Source of the DNA: Cryptosporangium arvum DSM 44712
GTDB taxonomy: Bacteria > Actinomycetota > Actinomycetes > Mycobacteriales > Cryptosporangiaceae
NCBI RefSeq assembly: GCF_000585375.1
Contig: NZ_KK073874.1
Coordinates: 5,476,067 to 5,540,066, forward strand
DNA length: 64,000 bases
Direction of reading: 5' to 3'
Within the stretch, counting starts at the first letter, position 1; the number at the start of each line of letters is the position of its first letter. The translations under genes were made by a program, and so were the position numbers. Of the stretch, positions 27,435 through 35,026 are shown in pieces. The notes below the pieces were generated by a model that was not told the DNA's origin, did not search any database, and was given only the letters and a program-made list of their open reading frames with translations.

Positions 27435-28115
27435 ATGACGACGATCGGATTCATCGGGAGCGGAAACATCGGCGGCACCCTGGCCCGGCTGGCCGTCGGC
27501 GCCGGTCACGACGTGGTGCTCAGCAACAGCCGCGGGCCGGAGACGCTGACCTCGCTGGTGTCCGAGCTCGGGCCGCGGGCCCGGGCGGCGACCGCGGCGT
27601 CCGCCGCCGAGGCCGGTGAGATCGTCGTCGTGACGGTCCCGTTGAAGGCGTACCGCGCGGTGCCGGTGGAACCGCTGCGGGGCAAGGTCGTCATCGACAC
27701 CGACAACTACTACCCCGATCGCGACGGACGATTCGCGGAGCTCGACGACGAATCGACGACGACGAGCGAGCTGCTCCAGGCCCACCTGCCCGAGTCGCAC
27801 GTGGTGAAGGCGTTCAACAACATCTACGTCACGCACCTGGCCGGGCTGGCCGGTCAGCCCGACCGCACGACGCTGCCGATCGCCGGGGACGACGCCGGCG
27901 CCAAGGCGACCGTCACCGCGTTCCTCGACTCGATCGGGTACGACGCGTACGACGCCGGGCCGCTCGCCGAGGGCTGGCGCTTCCAGCGCGACACCGCCGC
28001 GTACGTGCTCCCCTACGCCGGGCCCGAGGCGGACTTCACCGGCGGCGGCTACCGGGTCACCGCGGACGTGGTGAAGGCCAAGCTGGCCGAGGCGGTACGG
28101 TACCGGGACCAGTAG
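27435..28115 (+). CDS. NADPH:F420 reductase-family (NADP-binding) protein
   Basis: A 226-residue protein of the F420-dependent NADP oxidoreductase family. It has an N-terminal Rossmann motif IGFIGSGNIGGTLARLA, then SNSRGPETL, a VVTVPL strand, the segment VVIDTDNYYPDRDG, and VVKAFNNI. The family contains true F420H2:NADP reductases and many untested oxidoreductases. It lies between selD and tRNA-Sec. A link to formate dehydrogenase, such as moving formate electrons between F420 and NADP, is possible but only positional. Confidence 0.75.
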   Translation: MTTIGFIGSGNIGGTLARLAVGAGHDVVLSNSRGPETLTSLVSELGPRARAATAASAAEAGEIVVVTVPLKAYRAVPVEPLRGKVVIDTDNYYPDRDGRFAELDDESTTTSELLQAHLPESHVVKAFNNIYVTHLAGLAGQPDRTTLPIAGDDAGAKATVTAFLDSIGYDAYDAGPLAEGWRFQRDTAAYVLPYAGPEADFTGGGYRVTADVVKAKLAEAVRYRDQ

Positions 28116-28123
28116 GTCTCCGG

Positions 28124-28219
28124 GGAGACGTTCGGGTGGCTGGTGCCCCCCGCGGTCTTCAAAACCGTAGTGGCCGAGGATCTCGGTCAGGCGGGTTCGA
28201 TTCCCGTCCGTCTCCGCCA
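28124..28219 (+). tRNA. selC: tRNA-Sec (anticodon UCA)
   Basis: A 96-nt selenocysteine tRNA. The acceptor strands GGAGACG (28124-28130) and CGTCTCC pair, followed by G and an encoded CCA ending at 28219. The anticodon arm GCGGT/ACCGT holds loop CTTCAAA with TCA at 28159-28161. The long variable arm has 8 bp, TGGCCGAG and CTCGGTCA around GAT. The T arm can pair 6 bp (G28190 to C28208), while T28131 faces C28208 and cannot form the usual eighth acceptor pair. The fold is thus 7+6, not the bacterial 8+5, with the same 13-bp total. The D arm pairs imperfectly around the loop TGGT. Confidence 0.95.
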
Positions 28220-28257
28220 TCCCGCCCGTCACCCGCGCGGCGGCCTAGAGTTCCGGT

Positions 28258-29577
28258 ATGGATCCCCGGCGTCTGATCCCACGCACCGACGTGGCGCTGG
28301 CCGACCCGCGGCTGGCCGGCGACCTGGCCCGGCTCGGGCGCGCCCGGGTGAAGGCCGCCGTCGTCGAAGCGCAGGCCCGCGCGCGAGCCGGGACGCTGGC
28401 GCCCGACGAGGTCGTCGCGGCGGCGGCGGCGAGCCTGCCCCGGCGGGCCACGTCGCTGCGCCCGGTGCTCAACGCGACCGGCGTCGTGCTCCACACGAAC
28501 CTCGGCCGGGCCGCGCTGTCCGACGCCGCGGTGGAGGCGCTGGGGGCGGCGGCCGGCGCGACCGACGTCGAGATGGACCTGGGGACCGGGCGGCGGGCCG
28601 CACGGGGACGGGCGACGCTGGCCGCGCTCGCCGCGGCGGTGCCCGACGCGGGCGGTGTGCACGTCGTGAACAACGGTGCGGCGGCGCTGGTGCTCGCGGC
28701 CACCGCGCTGGCCGCCGGGCGCGAGATCGTGGTCAGCCGGGGCGAGCTGGTCGAGATCGGGGACGGGTTCCGCCTTCCCGACCTGCTGGAGTCCACCGGC
28801 GCGCGGCTGCGTGAGGTGGGCACGACCAACCGCACCACGCTCGCCGACTACCGGGCCGCGATCGGTCCGGACACCGGGTTCGTGCTGAAGGTCCACCCGT
28901 CGAACTTCGTGGTCACCGGGTTCACCGCCGACGTCGCGGTGGCGTCGCTGGCGACGCTCGACGCGCCGGTCGTCGTCGACATCGGGTCGGGGCTGCTGGC
29001 GCCCTCGGAGGTACTGCCGGACGAGCCCGACGCGGCCACCGCGCTGCGTGCCGGGGCCGCCCTGGTCACCGCGAGCGGCGACAAGCTGCTCGGCGGACCG
29101 CAGGCGGGGCTGCTGCTCGGCACGGCCCCGCTGGTGGAGCGGCTACGGCGGCACCCGCTGGCCCGCGCGCTGCGGGTGGACAAGCTGACGCTGGCCGCGC
29201 TGGAGGCCACGCTCACCGGTCCGGACACGCCGACGCGGGTGGCGCTGGAGGCGGACGTGCCGTCGCTGCGTGAACGCTGCCGCGCGCTGGCGGCGGCGCT
29301 GCGGGCCGAGGGCGTCGCGGCCGACGCGGAGCCGAGCGACGGGGTGGTGGGTGGGGGCGGTGCGCCCGGGGTGGTGCTGCCCTCGTACGCGGTGACGCTG
29401 CCGGAGAGCTGGGCGGCGGCGCTGCGGGCGGGAGATCCGCCGGTGGTGGGCCGGGTGGAGCGGGGGGCGCTCCGGCTGGACCTGCGGTGCGTACCGCCGT
29501 CGGCCGACGCCTCGCTGCTGGCCGCCGTGCTCGACGCCGCCAGGAGTCCGGGCGGGGACGACGGATGCACGTCGTAG
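28258..29577 (+). CDS. selA: L-seryl-tRNA(Sec) selenium transferase
   Basis: A 439-residue pyridoxal-phosphate enzyme that converts Ser-tRNA(Sec) to Sec-tRNA(Sec) with selenophosphate. Family features are the N-terminal helical tRNA-binding region, LNATGVVLHTNLGRA, NNGAAALVL, and the cofactor lysine in ASGDKLLGGPQAG (Lys276). The length is close to the bacterial norm of about 460. The gene starts 38 bp after tRNA-Sec and its end overlaps selB by 13 bp, giving a compact selC-selA-selB unit. Confidence 0.95.
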   Translation: MDPRRLIPRTDVALADPRLAGDLARLGRARVKAAVVEAQARARAGTLAPDEVVAAAAASLPRRATSLRPVLNATGVVLHTNLGRAALSDAAVEALGAAAGATDVEMDLGTGRRAARGRATLAALAAAVPDAGGVHVVNNGAAALVLAATALAAGREIVVSRGELVEIGDGFRLPDLLESTGARLREVGTTNRTTLADYRAAIGPDTGFVLKVHPSNFVVTGFTADVAVASLATLDAPVVVDIGSGLLAPSEVLPDEPDAATALRAGAALVTASGDKLLGGPQAGLLLGTAPLVERLRRHPLARALRVDKLTLAALEATLTGPDTPTRVALEADVPSLRERCRALAAALRAEGVAADAEPSDGVVGGGGAPGVVLPSYAVTLPESWAAALRAGDPPVVGRVERGALRLDLRCVPPSADASLLAAVLDAARSPGGDDGCTS

Positions 29578-31478
29578 CCACGGCGGGGCACGTGGACCAC
29601 GGGAAGTCGACGCTGGTCCGGGCCCTGACCGGGATGGAGCCCGACCGGTGGGCCGAGGAGCGCCGCCGGGGCATGACGATCGACCTCGGGTTCGCCTGGA
29701 CGAGGTTGCCCGGCGGCGCCGAGGTGGCGTTCGTGGACGTGCCCGGACACGAGCGCTTCGTGCCGAACATGCTGGCGGGGGTCGGCCCGGTCCCGGCCGC
29801 GATGCTCGTCGTGGCCGCGGACTCCGGGTGGATGCCGCAGACCGCGGAGCACGTGGCGGCGCTGGACGCGCTCGGGGTCTCCCACGCGCTGCTGGCGGTG
29901 ACGCGTTCGGACCTCGCCGATCCCGCGCCCGCGATCGCCACGGTACGCGACCGGCTCCGCGGGACCTCGCTCGACGGGCTGCCCGCGGTGGCGGTGAGCG
30001 GCGCGACCGGCGACGGGCTCGGCGCGCTGCGATCGCGGCTCGAGGAGCTGGTCGCGCGGTTGCCGGCCCCCGACGTCACCGCACCCGTGCGGCTGTGGGT
30101 GGACCGGTCGTTCACGATCCGCGGCAGCGGCACCGTGGTGACCGGCACGCTCAGTGCGGGCACCCTCCGCGTCGGTGACGAACTCACGCTCGGCGGGCGA
30201 CGCGTGCACGTGCGCGGCCTGCAGGCGCTCGGCGTCGCCCACGACACCGTGGCCGCGGTGGCCCGGGTCGCCGTGAACCTGCGCAACGTCGACCGCGACG
30301 ACGTCCACCGCGGCGACGCTCTCCGGACGCCGGGGGCGTGGACCTCCACCGGGCTCGTGGACGTCCGGGTCGACGGCGACGACCTCGACTCGGCCCCCAC
30401 CACCCTCACCCTGCACGTCGGCTCGGCCGCCGTCCCGGTACGGGTCCGCCCGCTGCGCGGCCCTTCCGTTCCCCCGCCCGAGCCGGCGCCCGGCGCCGGA
30501 AGCGGCACGACGGCCGGATCCGGGTCCGCCGGTGGAAATTCTCCGGCGCGTCCGCCCGGAGGTCACGGGCAGTTCGCACGGCTCGCGCTGGCGGCGCCGC
30601 TGCCGCTGGTGGCGTCGGACCGGGCGCTGCTCCGCGACCCCGGTGCTCACCGGGTGATCGGGCGGATCACCGTTCTGGACACCGATCCTCCTCCCCTCAC
30701 CCGCCGCGGCGCCGCGGCCGCCCGCGCCACCGCTCTGGCCGCCGTGAGCGGCGCTGCCGCCACCCAGGGCCGGGCCGGGAACGGCGCGGAGCAACTCGGA
30801 CACCGGCTGTTGCGCGCGCGCACGGCACTGCGCGCCGCGGAGCTGCGTGGCCTCGGCGCCCTCCCGCCCCCCGACGCCCTCCGCGCCGGCGACTGGCTCC
30901 TCGACGCCGGCCACGCCACCGACCTGCGTGAACGACTCGCCGCCCTGCTCGCCGAGCACCGGGGCTCCGCCCGCCTCGACGCCGGCCCCACCGTCGAGGC
31001 GGCCCGGAACGCGCTCGATCTCCCCGATCGTGTCCTCCTGCTGGCTCTCGTCCAGCCGCCGCTCACCGTCCGCGACGGCCGGGTCGTCGACCGCGACGCT
31101 CCCCCGGCCCTGCCCGCCGCGGTCACCACGGCCCTCGAAACGCTCGCCGACGAGTTCGCCGCCCACCCGTTCCGCGCCCCGGAGGCCAACCGGCTCACCG
31201 CGCTCGGGCTCGGGCCGCGGGAGCTCGCCGCCGCCGAGCGGGCCGGGGCGGTGCTCCGCCTCGGCGACAACGTCGTCCTGCGGCCCGGCGCCGACGACCA
31301 CGCGGTCCGGGTGCTGGACACGCTGGATCAGCCGTTCACCACGAGCCAGGCCCGACAGGCCCTGGACACCAGCCGCCGGGTGGTGCTCCCGCTGCTCGCG
31401 CTGCTCGATCGCCAGCTCCGCACCCGCCGGTTCCCCGACGACCGGCGCGAGGTCACGAGCACGTCGAACGCGCCCTGA
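29565..31478 (+). CDS. selB: Selenocysteine-specific elongation factor SelB
   Basis: A 637-residue GTPase that brings Sec-tRNA(Sec) to UGA codons marked by a SECIS hairpin. The G domain starts at once with AGHVDHGKSTL (G1), then DVPGHERFV (G3), and TRSDL in the G4 position, a variant of NKxD. EF-Tu-like domains II and III follow, with a Gly/Ala/Pro-rich insertion at about 300-345, then the C-terminal winged-helix region that binds SECIS RNA. The start at 29565 is chosen because the G1 loop follows directly, as in other SelB proteins. Confidence 0.94.
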   Translation: MHVVATAGHVDHGKSTLVRALTGMEPDRWAEERRRGMTIDLGFAWTRLPGGAEVAFVDVPGHERFVPNMLAGVGPVPAAMLVVAADSGWMPQTAEHVAALDALGVSHALLAVTRSDLADPAPAIATVRDRLRGTSLDGLPAVAVSGATGDGLGALRSRLEELVARLPAPDVTAPVRLWVDRSFTIRGSGTVVTGTLSAGTLRVGDELTLGGRRVHVRGLQALGVAHDTVAAVARVAVNLRNVDRDDVHRGDALRTPGAWTSTGLVDVRVDGDDLDSAPTTLTLHVGSAAVPVRVRPLRGPSVPPPEPAPGAGSGTTAGSGSAGGNSPARPPGGHGQFARLALAAPLPLVASDRALLRDPGAHRVIGRITVLDTDPPPLTRRGAAAARATALAAVSGAAATQGRAGNGAEQLGHRLLRARTALRAAELRGLGALPPPDALRAGDWLLDAGHATDLRERLAALLAEHRGSARLDAGPTVEAARNALDLPDRVLLLALVQPPLTVRDGRVVDRDAPPALPAAVTTALETLADEFAAHPFRAPEANRLTALGLGPRELAAAERAGAVLRLGDNVVLRPGADDHAVRVLDTLDQPFTTSQARQALDTSRRVVLPLLALLDRQLRTRRFPDDRREVTSTSNAP

Positions 31479-31542
31479 TACACGTCGAGACGAGGTTCAC
31501 GATTCCCGCCGAACCCGGCCGCCGTCACTTACCGTGATCGGT

Positions 31543-31770
31543 ATGGCTCCCCGCTTAACCGTCGCCGAGTTCGTGCGTGAGGTCCTCGACCAGCGCACCC
31601 CGCTGTTCTACGCGATCGCCGTGGTCCTCGGCGCCAGCCGGGCCGGCGACGTCTACGCGGCCACCGCGAACGTCCCCGAGGCGCTGCTGCTCGGCTCCGT
31701 GCTCGGCGGCGCGCTGTTCGTCCTCATGTGCGCGGTCACCTGGTTCGTACTCCGCATCCGCGGCGCCTGA
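31543..31770 (+). CDS. Small two-helix membrane protein
   Basis: A 75-residue protein (MAPRLTVAEFVREVLDQ...) with a hydrophilic N terminus of about 20 residues. A weakly hydrophobic stretch lies at about 21-45 and a clear transmembrane helix at about 47-70. It follows selB by 64 bp on the same strand and ends two bases before the convergent rhodanese gene. I do not recognise a family. The codon pattern is normal for the genome, which supports a real gene. Confidence 0.6.
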   Translation: MAPRLTVAEFVREVLDQRTPLFYAIAVVLGASRAGDVYAATANVPEALLLGSVLGGALFVLMCAVTWFVLRIRGA

Positions 31771-31771
31771 G

Positions 31772-32182
31772 TCACCGCCGGACGTCGGCCGGACCCGTGG
31801 ACACCGGCAGCCCGGCCCGCACCCACGCCTCGAACCCGCCGATCATGTCGGTCGCCCGCCACAGGCCCACCTCACGCAGGCTGGCCGCGGCCAGCCCGGA
31901 GCTGTATCCCTGCCGGCAGACGACCACCACCTCCAGGTCGTAGCTCACCGCCTCGGGAATGTTCACCCCGCTGGACGGGTCGAGCCGCCACTCCAGCACG
32001 GTCCGGTCGATCACGATCGCCCCGGGGAGCTCGCCCGCCTCGGCCCGCTGCGTCTCGGTGCGGGTGTCGACGAGCAGCGCGCCCCGCTCGGCGGCCGCAC
32101 GCGCCTGCGCCGGTGTCACGCGGTGGAGCCCGGCGCGGGCCTTGGCGAGCACGGCCTCGACACCGCGCGGGGAATCCGGCAC
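31772..32182 (-). CDS. Rhodanese-like sulfurtransferase
   Basis: A 136-residue single rhodanese domain. It has LLVDTRTETQRAEAGELPGAIVIDR and the active-site loop CRQGYSS, whose Cys would carry a persulfide. The loop has six residues after the Cys, as in sulfurtransferases and not as in Cdc25-like phosphatases. It starts with GTG. It is divergent from the gntR gene. Selenium delivery has been proposed for some rhodaneses, but nothing here shows more than nearness to the sel genes. Confidence 0.88.
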   Translation of the reverse strand: MPDSPRGVEAVLAKARAGLHRVTPAQARAAAERGALLVDTRTETQRAEAGELPGAIVIDRTVLEWRLDPSSGVNIPEAVSYDLEVVVVCRQGYSSGLAAASLREVGLWRATDMIGGFEAWVRAGLPVSTGPADVRR

Positions 32183-32239
32183 GACGCCTATCCTGCCTCA
32201 CCGGCGAAGTACGGCGGACCGGCCAACGCATCCTGAGAA

Positions 32240-32261
32240 TGTCCTAAACTGCTGACAAAAA
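32240..32261. promoter_or_regulatory. Candidate GntR operator upstream of gntR
   Basis: TGTC (32240-32243) and GACA (32254-32257) form a dyad with a 10-nt spacer. The right half extends to CTGACAAAAA (32252-32261), whose reverse complement TTTTTGTCAG occurs exactly at the promoter of the iolC-like gene (34899-34908). It lies about 20 bp before the gntR start, where an autoregulatory site would be. Confidence 0.5.
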
Positions 32262-32281
32262 TCAGCTGGAGGGGCCAGGAC

Positions 32282-33055
32282 ATGGCAGCCGCTATCGACG
32301 GAACGCCGACGGCGCTCCCGGAGGACCTGTTCCTGGACGTCGACCGCTCCAGCGCGATCCCGCTCTACTTCCAGATCGCGACCCGCATCGAGCAGGCGAT
32401 CGTCGACGGCCGGCTCGCTCCCGGCGCCCGGCTGGAGAACGAGGTCACGCTCGGGCAGCGGCTGAACATGTCCCGGCCGACGATCCGCCGCGCGATGCAG
32501 GAGCTGGTCAACAAGGGTCTGCTGGTGCGCCGCCGCGGCATCGGTACCCAGGTGGTGCACGGGCCGGTCACCCGCAAGGTCGAGCTGACCAGCCTCTACG
32601 ACGACCTCGACCGGGGCGGTCAGCACCCGGCCACGAACCTGCTCGCGCACGAGATCGTGCCCGCCGACGACGTCGTGGCCGACCGGCTCTCGATCTCCGC
32701 GGGCGAGCCGGTGCTGCACGTCCGGCGGCTGCGCCTGTCCGACGGCGTCCCGCTGGCCGTGATGGAGAACTACCTGCCCGAGGACTACACCGACCTCACC
32801 GCCGACGCGCTGGCCAGCCGGGGGCTCTACCAGCTGCTGCGAGGCCGCGGGACGCAGATCCGGGTCGCGCAGCAGCGGATCGGCGCCCGCGCGGCCACGG
32901 CCGAGGAGAGCCGGCTGCTGGAGATCAAACGCAGCGGACCGGTGCTGACGATGGACCGCACGGCCTACGACACGTTCGGCAAGGCCGTCGAGTACGGGCA
33001 CCACTGCTACCGCCCGGACAACTACGCGTTCGAGATCACGCTCGTCAACAACTGA
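32282..33055 (+). CDS. GntR/HutC-family regulator with UTRA domain
   Basis: A 257-residue regulator. The N-terminal GntR winged helix (AIPLYFQIATRIEQAIVDGRLAPGARLENEVTLGQRLNMSRPTIRRAMQELV) is followed by a UTRA ligand-binding domain (about 95-245, with VLHVRRLRLSDG and AVEYGHHCYRPDNYAFEI). This subfamily usually represses sugar or inositol catabolic genes. It is convergent with, and overlaps by 11 bp, the aldolase-like gene. Near-identical inverted repeats at its own promoter and at the iolC-like promoter suggest that it controls both. Confidence 0.88.
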   Translation: MAAAIDGTPTALPEDLFLDVDRSSAIPLYFQIATRIEQAIVDGRLAPGARLENEVTLGQRLNMSRPTIRRAMQELVNKGLLVRRRGIGTQVVHGPVTRKVELTSLYDDLDRGGQHPATNLLAHEIVPADDVVADRLSISAGEPVLHVRRLRLSDGVPLAVMENYLPEDYTDLTADALASRGLYQLLRGRGTQIRVAQQRIGARAATAEESRLLEIKRSGPVLTMDRTAYDTFGKAVEYGHHCYRPDNYAFEITLVNN

Positions 33056-33956
33056 CCCCGTCGTGCACCAGCGCGGCGGCGACGTCGACCGCCCGGGTCA
33101 CGTCGCCGTCGGGGGGATAGAGCAAGGTCCGGCCGACGACCAGGCCGTGGACGCCGGGGAGGGCCAGCGCACGGCCCCAGGAGGCGTAGGTGGCCTCGGG
33201 GTCGCCACCGCCCTCGCCGCCGAGCAGCAGCGTCGGGAGCGTCGCGGCTTCCAGCACGCGCTCCATGTCGTCGACGACGGGCAGTTTGAGCCAGCTGTAG
33301 GCGGACGAGCCGCCGAGCCCGGACGCGATCGCGACCGACGTGATCACCGCGTCCGTGGACAGGTCGTTGACGACGCGGTCGCCCTGCCGGACGCTGCGGA
33401 ACGGCTCGAGCAGGAGCGGCAGCCGGGCGGCGGCCGCGGCCGTCACCGCGTGCGCGGTCGCTTCCAGCGTGCGGGCGGTGCCCGCGTCCGCGAGATCGAT
33501 GCGGACGAGCAGCTTCGCGGCGTCGAGCCCGGCCGACACCATCGAGCCGACGTCGTGGCCGGTGAACCGGTCGTCCATCTCGAACACCGCGCCGCGTAGC
33601 CCCCCGCGGTTCATCGAGCCCACCGCGATCTTGCCGTCCAGCGCGCCGAGCAGCGCGAGGTCGTCGAGGACGTCGGGGGTGCCGAGCACGCCGTCGACGC
33701 CCGGCCGCGAGAGCGCGAGCACGAGGCGGCGCAACAGGTCGTAGCGGTTTCCCATCGCCATCGGGTCGGGGCCGACGCCCAGCGCACCCCGGGCCGGGTG
33801 GTCGGCCGCGACGATGAACAGCCGCCCGTCACCACGCACCAGCGGACGGCGCGCGCGGGCCGCGAAGGCGGCGGCGATCGCGTCGGGGTTCTCGAACCGG
33901 GTCCGGCGCAGCCGCCCGAAGTCGACGGCCGGAGCGGCCAGGTCAGGCCGGGACAT
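33045..33956 (-). CDS. Class I aldolase-like (beta/alpha)8 protein of iol-type loci
   Basis: A 303-residue protein related to deoxyribose-phosphate aldolase-like enzymes found beside iolC in actinobacterial inositol loci. Features include LFIVAADHPARGAL, GSMNRGGLRGAVFEMDDRFTG, LLVRIDL, LLLEPF and GLGGSSAYSWLKLP, whose Lys may form the Schiff base. It may cleave the phosphorylated product of the neighbouring kinase, the IolJ role, but no other iol gene is in the window. The start overlaps the kinase stop by 14 bp. Confidence 0.7.
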   Translation of the reverse strand: MSRPDLAAPAVDFGRLRRTRFENPDAIAAAFAARARRPLVRGDGRLFIVAADHPARGALGVGPDPMAMGNRYDLLRRLVLALSRPGVDGVLGTPDVLDDLALLGALDGKIAVGSMNRGGLRGAVFEMDDRFTGHDVGSMVSAGLDAAKLLVRIDLADAGTARTLEATAHAVTAAAAARLPLLLEPFRSVRQGDRVVNDLSTDAVITSVAIASGLGGSSAYSWLKLPVVDDMERVLEAATLPTLLLGGEGGGDPEATYASWGRALALPGVHGLVVGRTLLYPPDGDVTRAVDVAAALVHDGVSC

Positions 33957-34878
33957 GCTGCTCCACTTCGGCGGTGGTGGGCATCGCCGTGGAGCACTCG
34001 CGCCGGCCGGCCACGATCGCGCCGGCGACGTTCGCGAACCGCACGGTGCGCTCCAGCGACCAGCCCGCGAGCAGACCGTGGACGAGCGCGCCACCGAACC
34101 CGTCGCCGGCGCCGAGCCCGTTGACCACGTCGACGGGGTGCGGCGGCACCTCGACGCTCTCCTCGCGGGTCCTGGCCAGCACCCCGCGTGGACCCTGCTT
34201 GACGACCGCGAGCTCGATCCCCCGTTCCAGCAGCGCGTCGGCGGCGCGGTCCGGGTCGGTCTCGCCGACCGCGACCTCGCACTCCTCGCGGTTGCCGACC
34301 GCGGCCGTGACCTGCTCCAGCGCCTTCCCGACCTCGTCGCGGGCCGACTCCGGGGACGGCCAGAACATCGGGCGCCAGTCCAGGTCGAGCACGGTGAGCG
34401 GCGCCCGGCCGCGGGCCTGCCAGGCCGCGTGGTGGGTGGCCCGGCTCGGCTCGCGGGAGAGGCCGGTGACCGTGGCCCAGAAGACCCGCGCGTCCGCGAC
34501 CGCGGCCTCGTCGACCGCGTCGATCATCAGGTCGGGCGCCACCGGCTCGCGGTAGAAGTAGAGCGGGAAGTGGTCCGGCGGGAAGATCTCGCAGAACGTG
34601 ATCGGCGTCTTGAGGTGGCCGACCGTCGCCACCCAGCGATCGTCGACGCCGAGGCGGGTCAGCTCGCGGTGGGCGTACCGCCCGAACGGGTCGTCACCGA
34701 CCGCGGTGATCACCACGGTCTTCCGGCCGTGGCGCGCGGCCGCGATCGCCACGTTCGTCGCGCTGCCGCCGAGGTACTTGCCGAACGTCTCGACGTCCTC
34801 GAGGCCGACACCGTCCTGCAGCGGATAGAGGTCGACGCCGATCCGGCCGATCGTGATCAGGTCGTACGGTGCGGACAT
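33943..34878 (-). CDS. iolC: PfkB-family carbohydrate kinase, probable 5-dehydro-2-deoxygluconokinase
   Basis: A 311-residue ribokinase-family sugar kinase. It has the N-terminal GRIGVDLYP, the first signature GGSATNVAIAAARHG, and the second signature VVNGLGAGDGFGGALVHGLL, which holds the catalytic Asp and anion hole. The N terminus and the linked aldolase and GntR genes fit IolC, which phosphorylates 2-deoxy-5-keto-gluconate. The ATG at 34878 is used; a GTG four codons upstream is possible. Substrate assignment rests on context. Confidence 0.75.
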   Translation of the reverse strand: MSAPYDLITIGRIGVDLYPLQDGVGLEDVETFGKYLGGSATNVAIAAARHGRKTVVITAVGDDPFGRYAHRELTRLGVDDRWVATVGHLKTPITFCEIFPPDHFPLYFYREPVAPDLMIDAVDEAAVADARVFWATVTGLSREPSRATHHAAWQARGRAPLTVLDLDWRPMFWPSPESARDEVGKALEQVTAAVGNREECEVAVGETDPDRAADALLERGIELAVVKQGPRGVLARTREESVEVPPHPVDVVNGLGAGDGFGGALVHGLLAGWSLERTVRFANVAGAIVAGRRECSTAMPTTAEVEQHVPA

Positions 34879-34898
34879 CCCGGAGACCACCCTTCGTC

Positions 34899-34914
34899 TT
34901 TTTGTCAGGACAAA
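34899..34914. promoter_or_regulatory. Perfect inverted repeat at the iolC-like promoter
   Basis: TTTGTC (34901-34906) and GACAAA (34909-34914) form a perfect dyad with a 2-bp centre AG, about 21 bp upstream of the chosen kinase start. The 10-mer TTTTTGTCAG recurs in inverse orientation before gntR. This is a typical size for a GntR-family operator and the AT-rich edges stand out in GC-rich DNA. Confidence 0.6.
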
Positions 34915-34994
34915 CTATCAATGCCCGTAGGTGCCGACAAGGGGTCATGCGCTTGTTCCATTCCGTGACACTGGCTATCGTCGGTCCACAGTTG

Positions 34995-35013
34995 AGTCAG
35001 GGGTGGGCTGACT
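34995..35013. promoter_or_regulatory. Inverted repeat before the SLOG-domain gene
   Basis: AGTCAG (34995-35000) and CTGACT (35008-35013) form a dyad with a 7-bp spacer GGGTGGG, two bases ahead of the ribosome binding region GAGGGGGAA. It could be an operator or a 5' leader hairpin. No regulator gene lies nearby, so its role is unknown. Confidence 0.35.
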
Positions 35014-35026
35014 TGAGGGGGAACCG

